A stretch of 9,522 nt of DNA. It comes from GCA-003244245 sp036279835. GTDB taxonomy: Bacteria; Actinomycetota; Actinomycetes; Mycobacteriales; Pseudonocardiaceae. The notes below the pieces were generated by a model. That model worked only from the letters and a program-made list of their open reading frames with translations. It did no database searches and was not told the origin of the DNA. This document shows, piece after piece, positions 1-5,689 of the stretch (position 1 is its first letter; each line of letters begins with the position of its first letter). Position numbers and translations under genes: made by a program. The DNA lies in contig DASUII010000305.1 in the NCBI GenBank assembly GCA_036279835.1, positions 1 through 9,522 of the forward strand, written 5' to 3'.

Positions 1-211
1 TAACTCGCTGCCCACAACGGCGACCCTAGTCACTGTGCGCTCGATCCGACCCGCGGCCGCGCTGAGCGATGCCGTGCCGGGTGCACCAATGGGGATCATG
101 ATCGCGATCTCGGAAGACTGAGCCGCGGTCAACGCGGTTGATTCTTCCCAATTCGTGATCACTGCGTGAACTGGAGAGCATCTACCGCTGGGCGGACACC
201 GAAACGCTAGC
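1..211. other. Left flank downstream of pyrE, possibly with the edge of another gene
   Basis: No gene can be assigned firmly here. A plus-strand frame is open from base 2 to a TGA at 119-121 and could be the C-terminus of a protein entering from the left. A minus-strand frame is open from an ATG at 97-99, or a GTG at 31-33, to the window edge; from the GTG it would begin MTRVAVVGSEL. The two frames share third-codon positions, so GC bias cannot separate them. Bases 122-211 appear non-coding. A weak 5-bp stem (123-127 with 133-137) lies there, too small to call a terminator. Two overlapping GATC palindromes occupy 94-109. Confidence 0.25.
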
Positions 212-748
212 TCACCGCAACCCTAGGTCGGTCATGCTCAGGACTGCGCGGTAAGGCAACCCAGCTGCTTCGATGGCCTCGCGGGCGCCGGTGTTGCGGT
301 CCACCACGGTGGCCACGCCGACGACGTCGGCCCCTGCCTCGCGCAGCGCCGCCACGGCGGTGAGCACCGAGGCGCCGGTGGTGGAGGTGTCCTCCACCAC
401 GAGCACCCGACGGCCGGCGACGTCGGGGCCCTCGATGCGCCGCTGCATCCCGTGCGGCTTGGTCGCAGTTCGCACCACAAAGGCGTCAACCGGGGGGCCG
501 GGCGCGTGCAGCACGGCAGCCGCGACCGGATCGGCACCCAGGGTCAAGCCGCCCACCGCCTGGTAGGACCAGTCGCTGGTCAGCTCCCGGACCAGCCGCC
601 CGATCAGCGGCGCGGCCTCGTGATGCAACGTGGCCCGGCGCAGGTCGACGTAGTAGTCGGCCTGCGCTCCCGACGACAGCGTCACCCGACCGTGCACCAC
701 CGCCAGCTGACGGACCAGCGCGGCCAGTCGAACCCGAGCCTGGGTCAT
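212..748 (-). CDS. pyrE: Orotate phosphoribosyltransferase
   Basis: This cytosolic enzyme joins orotate to PRPP to give orotidine 5'-phosphate, the fifth step of de novo pyrimidine synthesis. The 178-residue product has the usual actinobacterial PyrE length. Visible motifs are SSGAQADYYVDLR (25-37), a GGLTLGADPVA turn (66-76), the flexible catalytic loop VRTATKPHGMQRRIEG (92-107), and the PRPP-binding signature VLVVEDTSTTGAS (115-127) with the acidic ED pair. The ATG at 746-748 shares an ATGA overlap with the stop of the upstream dehydrogenase, so translation is probably coupled and the gene is the last of a minus-strand operon. No strong terminator is visible after it. From memory, pyrE lies close to clpB in mycobacteria as well, which supports the call. 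No key residue appears to be missing. Confidence 0.95.
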   Translation of the reverse strand: MTQARVRLAALVRQLAVVHGRVTLSSGAQADYYVDLRRATLHHEAAPLIGRLVRELTSDWSYQAVGGLTLGADPVAAAVLHAPGPPVDAFVVRTATKPHGMQRRIEGPDVAGRRVLVVEDTSTTGASVLTAVAALREAGADVVGVATVVDRNTGAREAIEAAGLPYRAVLSMTDLGLR

Positions 749-1515
749 GTGCGGCCTTGCGCGGTGAGCCCGGCCAGGCGCCGGACCAGACTGCGAGGCA
801 GCACGTCCACCAGTCCCACCAGGGCCCGGTACTGCAGGCCTGGCACGGAGATGGTGCGGCCGCGCCGGAGGTCGGTCAGGCAGTCGCGGACGACGGTGTC
901 GGCGTCGAGCCAGAACGCTGACGGGCTGCCGGTCATGTCCATCCCGGCGCGGCTATGGAACTCGGTGCGGACGTAACCGGGGCACAACGCGAGCACCTGC
1001 ACCCCGGTGCCGGCCAGCACCACTGAAAGCCCCTCGGAGAGCATCGTGACGTACGCCTTGCTCGCGCCGTAGGTAGAGCCACGGCCGGGGAGAAAGGCCG
1101 AGACGCTGGAGACGTTGATCACCGCACCGCGCCCGGCGTCCACCATCGACGGCAGCGCGGCGTGAGTCAGCCGCAGCACGCTGGTGACGTTGACGTCGAG
1201 CTGGGCTTGCAGGTCGGCGATGTCGGCGTCGAGAAACTCGGTGCCGAGTCCGACACCCGCGTTGTTCACTAGCAGGTCCACCTGGTCACCGGTGCGCAGC
1301 CGCTGCTCGACCAGCCGCCGTTCGCTATCGCTGGCCAGGTCCGCGGGCAAGACCTCGACGGTCACCCCGTGGCGCTGCGACAGTTCGGCGGACAGCTTCC
1401 GCAGCCGTTCCTGGTCTCTGGCGACGAGCACGAGGTCGTAGCCTTCGGCGGCGAGCCTGCGGGCGAAGGCGGCCCCGATCCCGGCGGTGGGACCGGTAAT
1501 CAGCGCGGTCGGCAT
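745..1515 (-). CDS. Short-chain dehydrogenase/reductase (classical SDR)
   Basis: A predicted NAD(P)H-dependent oxidoreductase of the classical SDR family, 256 residues. The Rossmann cofactor motif TGPTAGIG is at 7-14, NNAG at 84-87, the structural Asn in VNV at 109, the catalytic Ser in NVSS at about 136-137, and YGASK at 149-153 supplies catalytic Tyr149 and Lys153. CPGYVRTEF (178-186) is the usual loop after the active site. Arg33 after the second strand (VARD) suggests a preference for NADP(H). The substrate cannot be read from the sequence; lipid, polyketide or small-carbonyl reductases share this layout. The gene starts at an ATG 10 nt after the DUF418 stop and overlaps pyrE by 4 nt, so the three are probably co-transcribed. 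No strong Shine-Dalgarno precedes the ATG, consistent with coupling. Confidence 0.9.
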   Translation of the reverse strand: MPTALITGPTAGIGAAFARRLAAEGYDLVLVARDQERLRKLSAELSQRHGVTVEVLPADLASDSERRLVEQRLRTGDQVDLLVNNAGVGLGTEFLDADIADLQAQLDVNVTSVLRLTHAALPSMVDAGRGAVINVSSVSAFLPGRGSTYGASKAYVTMLSEGLSVVLAGTGVQVLALCPGYVRTEFHSRAGMDMTGSPSAFWLDADTVVRDCLTDLRRGRTISVPGLQYRALVGLVDVLPRSLVRRLAGLTAQGRT

Positions 1516-1525
1516 GGTCGTCAGG

Positions 1526-2752
1526 CTAGCGTCGCGACGCGGTCACCGGTGCGCCGTAGGTAAGGCGGCGAAGAAGCACCTCAGCCGGCCCGCGGTAGCC
1601 GCGACGACTCATAGCCTGCGCAAGCAACACCGTCAGCACCCAGGTCGCGGTGGCCAGCATGGCGATCTCGGCGAGCCCGAACCGGTTACCGAGACCTCCA
1701 CCGTAGGCGGCCAGCACCGCAACGAACACCACGGACTGCAGCAGGTAGCAGGTCATCGACCGCTGCCCGCAGGCCGCCAACGCGGTGATCACCACTCCGG
1801 GTCGTTTCCGCGCCGCATCGATACCGGTACCGCTCCCGCTAGTGGCGCGGATTGCGACGAGTCCGGCGATCGCGGCGTAGCCCACTCCGCCGGCGTAGCC
1901 CGTCAGTGTCTGCACCACGCCCGCGAGCATGGCCACCGCCTCGGACGGCGGTTCCCACCACGAGGCCCGCACGAGTGCCCAGGGCAGTCCGCCAATGGCG
2001 GCCAGGCTCACGCCGAACACGGCGACGCGCAGCAGGAGCCGCCGGTGCCGCTGCGGCTCGTCGAGCAACCGCCGCCGGGCCGCCCACACTCCGAGCAGCA
2101 GGGTGGGGACCAGCGAACAGATTGCACCGATGACGCTGCCGTGCACCCATTCCAGCACTCGGAGGCCCGCCGCTGCCAGCGGATCCGGGGTGGAGCTGGC
2201 TTTCGCGCTGAGGAAAGTCAACCGGCTATCCAGCGTGCGGAACGCTACGACCGGTATCGTCCACGCCGCGGCCATGATCAGCAGAGTTCGGTCCCGGGCC
2301 CGGATCAGTACCTCGGCCAGCAGGACCGCGAGTAGCCCGTAAGCGCCGATGATGTCCCCGGAAAACAGCAGTAGGGAATGAAAAAAGCCGATCAACATCA
2401 TCCACAATCCGCGTCTGCGGACGAGTCTTCGGACAGTCAGCTCATCGACTCCGCTGCTGGTCTGCCGCCTGAGTAACTGGACGATTCCGTAGCCGAATAG
2501 CAAGGTGAACATCGGGTATGCGCGACCGCGGACGAAAATCGTCTGCAGCGCCAAGACCGTCTGGTCAAGTACCGGGTGTCCATGCACCCACACGCCGGTC
2601 CCGAAGGTGCCTGGCCCGTACAGGTAGAGGGGGGCGTTGGCCAGCGCGATGAGCAGCAACATCGCGCCACGTGCCAGATCCGGCGCGAGCGACCGCTGCG
2701 CCACCGCAATCGCCCCTATTGGGGGTGCGCCGACAGCATTGGATTCCGCCAT
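1526..2752 (-). CDS. DUF418 family multispan membrane protein
   Basis: A 408-residue polytopic membrane protein. The N-terminal signature LAPDLARGAMLLLIALANAP (22-41) and the segment FTLLFGYGI (82-90) are typical of DUF418 proteins. So is the C-terminal block from about 326 to 400, with the Gly-Gln-Arg-Ser-Met-Thr-Cys-Tyr-Leu-Leu-Gln-Ser segment (329-340) and the closing GPAEVLLRRLTYG (388-400). Hydrophobic stretches suggest about eight or more membrane spans, with Arg-rich loops at 95-114 and 225-242. The family is often called a predicted transporter, but no substrate is established and none can be inferred here. The ATG at 2750-2752 is preceded by GAGGGGA (2758-2764) with a 5-nt spacer, a clear ribosome site that fixes the start. 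The SDR gene follows after 10 nt. Confidence 0.88.
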   Translation of the reverse strand: MAESNAVGAPPIGAIAVAQRSLAPDLARGAMLLLIALANAPLYLYGPGTFGTGVWVHGHPVLDQTVLALQTIFVRGRAYPMFTLLFGYGIVQLLRRQTSSGVDELTVRRLVRRRGLWMMLIGFFHSLLLFSGDIIGAYGLLAVLLAEVLIRARDRTLLIMAAAWTIPVVAFRTLDSRLTFLSAKASSTPDPLAAAGLRVLEWVHGSVIGAICSLVPTLLLGVWAARRRLLDEPQRHRRLLLRVAVFGVSLAAIGGLPWALVRASWWEPPSEAVAMLAGVVQTLTGYAGGVGYAAIAGLVAIRATSGSGTGIDAARKRPGVVITALAACGQRSMTCYLLQSVVFVAVLAAYGGGLGNRFGLAEIAMLATATWVLTVLLAQAMSRRGYRGPAEVLLRRLTYGAPVTASRR

Positions 2753-2826
2753 GATCGTCCCCTCGAGCGCTGTACGGGGAAGATCGGCTAACTCCGTCCC
2801 GCCGTTACCACCAATCGGCCCACCGA

Positions 2827-3513
2827 CTATTGGCCCGGACGGAAGAAGTCGGCGAACTCGGCGGGCTCAGTGGCGTTGCCCAGGTCGGCGGCATCGAGCA
2901 GATCAGCGATCTCGTCCAGGACGCGCAGCAGCCGCTCCAACCGCGATGGTGTGGCGCTGGACGGCGCCGCGGCCAACACCCAATCCTGTTCTATCCAGGC
3001 GACGGAAATGTCGCCGCCCAGCGCCTTGACGGCGAGAACGAATTCGGCTGACGTCAGTGGGCCGGCCCGGTCCGGCTCGTTGACCAGCGCGACCCGGTCG
3101 CCTACCGGCCCCAGCCTGCTCAGGCCGGGATCCTGCGGTAGCGGCTGGTCGGGCATCCACAGCTCGGCGACCAGGCCAACAGTGTGGATTCGTCGCTGCA
3201 CCGCGACGACCACGCTGGACACCTGGCCGGCCTGCTCGTGGTCGAAAATCTGTACCGCGCGACGACCCAGCGGCGTGAACAAGCTGCCGATCACAAGATC
3301 CTTAGCCAGCCCCGCCCCGCCCCGAGCCATCACACCGTGGCGCCAGCGATCGGCCAGCACCGGGTCGGACAGGACAAACCGCCATCCCCGCAGCGCCGCC
3401 CAGCGACGCCGCTCCCGCTGGTGCGCGCTATGCCGCCCACCATCGACCGCGACCAGCGCGCCACCACCGGCAGCCGCCAGCCCAGCGATCACAAACCACA
3501 CCCACTCCGACAC
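2827..3513 (-). CDS. One-span membrane-anchored protein of unknown function (Rv0383c-like)
   Basis: A 228-residue protein of unknown function. Residues 4-24 form a single hydrophobic helix. It is followed by a basic HSAHQRERRRW stretch (28-38), which suggests a membrane anchor with the rest in the cytosol by the positive-inside rule. The soluble part (40-210) mixes predicted strands and helices and ends in a Leu/Asp-rich helix (191-211). It starts at GTG (3511-3513); AGGG seven nt upstream is a modest ribosome site. Its length, N-terminal anchor and position between pyrE and clpB resemble M. tuberculosis Rv0383c, annotated as a possible conserved secreted protein. That match is from memory of gene order and general appearance, not an alignment. 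The DUF418 gene begins 74 nt downstream, so the two may share a transcript. Confidence 0.75.
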   Translation of the reverse strand: MSEWVWFVIAGLAAAGGGALVAVDGGRHSAHQRERRRWAALRGWRFVLSDPVLADRWRHGVMARGGAGLAKDLVIGSLFTPLGRRAVQIFDHEQAGQVSSVVVAVQRRIHTVGLVAELWMPDQPLPQDPGLSRLGPVGDRVALVNEPDRAGPLTSAEFVLAVKALGGDISVAWIEQDWVLAAAPSSATPSRLERLLRVLDEIADLLDAADLGNATEPAEFADFFRPGQ

Positions 3514-3601
3514 CGCCCGACCCTAACCCCGCACCGCAGCCCTTCCCGGGAGCACACGCCGGATCTTGGGCACTCTGCGCTGTGTGCTCTGCACTCTGCG
3601 C

Positions 3602-3665
3602 CTCCCGAACTCCACAGCAGCGCTGTCGGACGCCCAGCAAACAGCGCTGCTGTGGAGTTCGGGAG
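3602..3665. terminator. Perfect 25-bp hairpin after the toxin gene
   Basis: Arms 3602-3626 and 3641-3665 are exact reverse complements over 25 bp, enclosing a 14-nt loop (3627-3640). The hairpin begins 8 nt after the TAA of the Doc gene on the minus strand and ends 88 nt before the start of the membrane-anchored protein gene. It probably terminates the toxin-antitoxin transcript. There is no T-run beyond either arm, so it would be a U-less terminator of the kind common in high-GC actinobacteria. A processing site or a dispersed repeat are alternatives. Its outer sequence GAACTCCAC closely matches the outer GAACTCGAC of the hairpin at 5925-5987. Confidence 0.75.
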
Positions 3666-3680
3666 CTCTGGGGTTAGCGG
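3664..3680. repeat. 17-bp direct repeat, copy 1 (toxin side)
   Basis: AGCTCTGGGGTTAGCGG, identical over 17 bp to 4295-4311, offset 631 bp. This copy overlaps the TAA stop of the Doc gene (3674-3676) and the last two bases of the 25-bp hairpin. The two copies bracket the toxin-antitoxin unit. Confidence 0.85.
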
Positions 3681-4054
3681 GGCCGGCTCCATCCGGCTAG
3701 GCGTTCTGCGATCTTCTCGACGTCGGTCAGCGATCCGTCGGCGACAGCGATCACCAGGTCGAACGCGTCGTCCTCGGGCGCGTCGAGGTCGTTGCCGTTG
3801 ATCCACATGAACACTGCTGTCGCGGCCCATGCCAGCCTCTTGTTGCCGTCGACGAGAGCATGATTGTTGGCGAGCGAATGCAGCAATGCCGCTGCTTTGC
3901 TGTGCAGCGTGGGATAAGCATCAGCACCGAAGACGGTGGCTGCGGGCCGGGCGAGCGAAGACTCGAGGAGACCGTAGTCGCGCACCTCTACCGGTGCTCC
4001 GCAGGCCCGCTCGGCGATCCGTAGCAGCAGCTCGAGGGTGAGGTGGCGCGTCAC
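3674..4054 (-). CDS. Doc-family toxin (Fic/Doc fold, death-on-curing)
   Basis: A 126-residue Fic/Doc-fold protein, the same length as phage P1 Doc. The core motif HALVDGNKR is at 65-73: His65, the acidic Asp69, then Gly-Asn-Lys-Arg. It is followed by the hydrophobic helix LAWAATAVFMWING (74-87) typical of the family. P1 Doc phosphorylates EF-Tu and stops translation, whereas Fic proteins AMPylate targets. The Doc-like length and the Asn-Lys-Arg end of the motif favour the Doc group, but the exact chemistry cannot be settled by eye. The GTG start (4052-4054) overlaps the antitoxin's TGA (4051-4053) and no Shine-Dalgarno is evident, so translation is probably coupled to the antitoxin. The order antitoxin-then-toxin is standard for type II systems. 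All core residues are present, so the toxin looks intact. Confidence 0.9.
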   Translation of the reverse strand: MTRHLTLELLLRIAERACGAPVEVRDYGLLESSLARPAATVFGADAYPTLHSKAAALLHSLANNHALVDGNKRLAWAATAVFMWINGNDLDAPEDDAFDLVIAVADGSLTDVEKIAERLAGWSRPR

Positions 4055-4257
4055 GCGTTGCCGAGGCGGTCGAGTAGGCCGGAGTAGCGCGGGATCAACA
4101 CGTCCAGTGCTTCGTCAACCTGCGCCGCGACGCCGCGGCGCTGCACATACTCGCGAACCGCCGCCCGGGCCACGTCTTGCATGGAACGCTGCTCGATTTC
4201 AGCCTGAGCGCGCAGCGCTTGAGCTTCGTCCTCGGTGAGCCGCAACGTCATCGCCAT
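4051..4257 (-). CDS. Antitoxin of the Doc toxin, ribbon-helix-helix-like
   Basis: A 68-residue protein beginning MAMTLRLTEDEAQALRAQAE. A short strand (MTLRL, 3-7) followed by two helices (about 9-20 and 24-38, the second including SMQDVARAAVREYV) is the ribbon-helix-helix (CopG/Arc-like) DNA-binding pattern. The C-terminal tail (about 40-68) would be the toxin-binding part. It should neutralise the Doc toxin encoded directly downstream and repress its own promoter. The frame is open further upstream, to an ATG at 4339-4341. That longer version would read through the direct repeat and add 28 residues without family character, so the ATG at 4255-4257 (or 4249-4251) is preferred, with GGTGGG just upstream as a weak ribosome site. 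The pair forms a complete type II module. Confidence 0.82.
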   Translation of the reverse strand: MAMTLRLTEDEAQALRAQAEIEQRSMQDVARAAVREYVQRRGVAAQVDEALDVLIPRYSGLLDRLGNA

Positions 4258-4266
4258 ACCCACCAC

Positions 4267-4283
4267 GATACCAAAGTGATACC
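4267..4283. promoter_or_regulatory. Candidate operator of the toxin-antitoxin unit
   Basis: GATACC occurs twice, at 4267-4272 and 4278-4283, 11 bp apart, about one helical turn. It lies 10-26 bp upstream of the antitoxin ATG. Ribbon-helix-helix antitoxins often bind short repeats spaced this way to autoregulate. A TTGTCA box on the minus strand (4316-4321) could be a -35 element, but no convincing -10 box was found at the right distance. Confidence 0.35.
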
Positions 4284-4294
4284 TCCAGGTTCTC

Positions 4295-4311
4295 AGCTCT
4301 GGGGTTAGCGG
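4295..4311. repeat. 17-bp direct repeat, copy 2 (antitoxin side)
   Basis: Identical to 3664-3680 over 17 bp. It lies 22 nt past the stop of the 106-residue gene and 37 nt before the antitoxin ATG. A short perfect palindrome GATTGT-G-ACAATC (4311-4323) abuts it. Bases just before this copy (GGTTCTC) loosely resemble the hairpin arm end before copy 1 (AGTTCGGG). Copy 2 may therefore be the remnant of a second, decayed hairpin element. Confidence 0.85.
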
Positions 4312-4333
4312 ATTGTGACAATCAGTCAGGCGA

Positions 4334-4654
4334 TCAGTCATCCGACCTGGCCCGAAGGATTGCGACGAACTGGCGTTCCGGATCCTTGACGATGGCGTGA
4401 ATGGAGGTCACTACCGGGCACGGCCATTCCGACGTACAGACCTGGCAGTTGCCGGTGGGCTGTAGTCGGTGCTCGGCCAGCAATCCGCGCAGGGCCAGCA
4501 CCAGATCGCTGATGAGCTCGCGCGCCGTCTGTATGTCGTCGCCGGACCACTCGCCGTCCTGAGTCGCCAGGCAGTCAGCCTCTTCCAGATGAATGTAGAG
4601 GTCTTCCCGCAGCAGGCCGAAAGCGTCGGCGCACGCGGGTGACAGTGTGCTCAT
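4334..4654 (-). CDS. Small protein of unknown function with C-x2-C-x5-C motif
   Basis: A 106-residue soluble protein of unknown function. The N-terminal half is helical and acidic (about 8-30 and 37-62). The C-terminal half carries Cys70, Cys73 and Cys79 in NCQVCTSEWPCP (69-80), then SIHAIVKDPERQF (84-96). Three cysteines plus nearby His62 and His86 could hold a metal ion, but this is inference and a redox role is equally possible. The ATG at 4652-4654 has a strong ribosome site, GAGAGG (4661-4666), six nt upstream, so this is a real gene. It diverges from the XRE regulator gene and shares a palindrome-rich intergenic region with it, suggesting joint control. Similar small proteins seem familiar from actinobacterial XRE/DUF397 neighbourhoods, though no family name can be given. 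Other Cys residues are at 8 and 28. Confidence 0.78.
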   Translation of the reverse strand: MSTLSPACADAFGLLREDLYIHLEEADCLATQDGEWSGDDIQTARELISDLVLALRGLLAEHRLQPTGNCQVCTSEWPCPVVTSIHAIVKDPERQFVAILRARSDD

Positions 4655-4702
4655 CGGATACCTCTCGGGGTCGGACGAGGTCCGCTACCCCGCCGACGAT
4701 CA

Positions 4703-4748
4703 GGTAACCGGTTCACCGTTGGTGATTCAATCTATTCACCATTGGTAA
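4703..4748. promoter_or_regulatory. Paired palindromic operators between divergent genes
   Basis: TCACC-GTT-GGTGA (4713-4725) is a perfect 5-bp inverted repeat. TCACC-ATT-GGTAA (4736-4748) is the same site with one mismatch. Counting the leading T, the copies start at 4712 and 4735, a 23-bp period of about two helical turns. A further GGTAACC palindrome (4703-4709) abuts the first site. The region lies between the minus-strand Cys-motif gene (start 4654) and the XRE gene (start 4814). Two in-phase dyads are what a dimeric helix-turn-helix regulator would bind; the adjacent XRE protein is the obvious candidate. Confidence 0.6.
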
Positions 4749-4786
4749 ATGCGGCATAGTTGGCCGAATTTCGCGACAGCGGGATC

Positions 4787-4792
4787 TATGAT
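4787..4792 (+). promoter_or_regulatory. Candidate -10 box of the XRE/DUF397 operon
   Basis: TATGAT, five of six matches to TATAAT. It would place the transcript start near 4799, just before the GGGAGG ribosome site (4801-4806) and 15 nt before the ATG. No good -35 box is seen 16-18 nt upstream. CATAGT (4755-4760) is a weaker alternative. Confidence 0.35.
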
Positions 4793-4813
4793 CATGCGCC
4801 GGGAGGTGTCACC

Positions 4814-5689
4814 ATGCCACATCGCGATCCGACGATCCGCAGCCGGGAACTGGGTGATGGACTGCGCCAGGCTATGGAGGCCGCGGGGCTGACCGGCAAG
4901 CAGGCCGCTGCGATGCTCAGCTGGTCACCGAGTTTCGTCTCGATGTTGCTGACCGGGAAACGCCAGGCCAGCGAGGTGGACATCGCGGCGTTTCTCGGGG
5001 TGTGCCGGGTCAGGGGTCCGCAGCGCGACCGGCTGCTGGCGCTGTGCCGGGATCAGGACACCCCGGGCTGGTTCCAGCAGCACGGCGCCGGGCTGCCCAA
5101 GCAGCTCGTCACGCTGATCGACCACGAGAACAAGGCGGTCGCGATCAGCGACTTCGAGGCGACTTTTGTACCCGGTCTGCTGCAAACCGGTGAGTACGCC
5201 CGGGCGGTGATCAGCCGCAACGTCAATGTGCCACCCGCAGAGGTGGAGGACCGCGTGGCCGCCCGGCTGGCCCGGCAAAGCCTGCTCAGCCGGGACCGTC
5301 CGGCCGCCTTCACGTTCTACCTGCATGAGTCCGTGCTGCGCTTGCCGGTAGGCGGGGCGGTGGTGATGGCCGAGCAGTTGCGCCAGCTGCGGTGGATGTC
5401 GACTCGCTCCTACCTGACCCTGCGGGTGGTGCCTATCGCACTCGGCGCGCACGCGGCGATGACCGGGGCGTTTCGGCTGATGCAGTTCGCCGAGTTCAAA
5501 CCGGTGGCCTATCTGGAAAGTGAGACCTCCAGCCTGTTCTTGGAGAGGCCGGAGGAAATTCAGGCCTACCGGCGCATCCTGGCGGCGCTGGCGGATACTG
5601 CACTAAGCGAGGGACAATCGAGGGAGCTGATTGCCGCCCTTGCAACCGAGCTCTACGCGGATGGAGAGGATCATGATGACCGCGCGTGA
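4814..5689 (+). CDS. XRE-family helix-turn-helix regulator with DUF5753 domain (WhiJ-like)
   Basis: A 291-residue cytosolic regulator. Residues 13-62 form an XRE-type helix-turn-helix (LRQAMEAAGLTGKQAAAMLSW, then SPSFVSMLLTGKR with the recognition helix near 38-47). Residues about 96-275 match DUF5753, with the diagnostic VPGLLQTGEYARAVI (119-133) and the late segment VAYLESETSSLFLERPEEI (231-249). The family includes Streptomyces WhiJ and many paralogues affecting development and antibiotic production, normally paired with a DUF397 gene; the ligand is unknown. The ATG at 4814 is chosen because GGGAGG stands seven nt upstream. An in-frame TTG at 4760 would add 18 residues but lies within the likely promoter. 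Its stop overlaps the DUF397 gene by 14 nt, so the two are one operon. It probably binds the paired dyads at 4713-4748. Confidence 0.93.
   Translation: MPHRDPTIRSRELGDGLRQAMEAAGLTGKQAAAMLSWSPSFVSMLLTGKRQASEVDIAAFLGVCRVRGPQRDRLLALCRDQDTPGWFQQHGAGLPKQLVTLIDHENKAVAISDFEATFVPGLLQTGEYARAVISRNVNVPPAEVEDRVAARLARQSLLSRDRPAAFTFYLHESVLRLPVGGAVVMAEQLRQLRWMSTRSYLTLRVVPIALGAHAAMTGAFRLMQFAEFKPVAYLESETSSLFLERPEEIQAYRRILAALADTALSEGQSRELIAALATELYADGEDHDDRA

Noticed and set aside
94..109. Overlapping GATCATGATC and GATCGCGATC palindromes
   Set aside because: They are short and in a region of uncertain coding state. Ten-base palindromes are expected by chance at this density, so no role is claimed.
2811..2833. 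CCAAT...ATTGG inverted repeat at the end of the membrane-anchored protein gene
   Set aside because: The stem is only 5 bp with a 13-nt loop and no T-run, too weak to call a terminator.
3184..3801. 205-residue plus-strand open frame
   Set aside because: It runs antisense through the membrane-anchored protein gene, the 25-bp hairpin and the toxin 3' end, and is low-complexity Arg/Ser/Pro-rich sequence.
4258..4341. Longer antitoxin starting at 4341
   Set aside because: The added 28 residues cross the 17-bp direct repeat and the stop region of the neighbouring gene, and do not resemble a ribbon-helix-helix N-terminus.
4760..4813. TTG start of the XRE gene adding 18 residues
   Set aside because: No ribosome site precedes it and the segment contains the likely -10 box. 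The ATG at 4814 has GGGAGG at ideal spacing.
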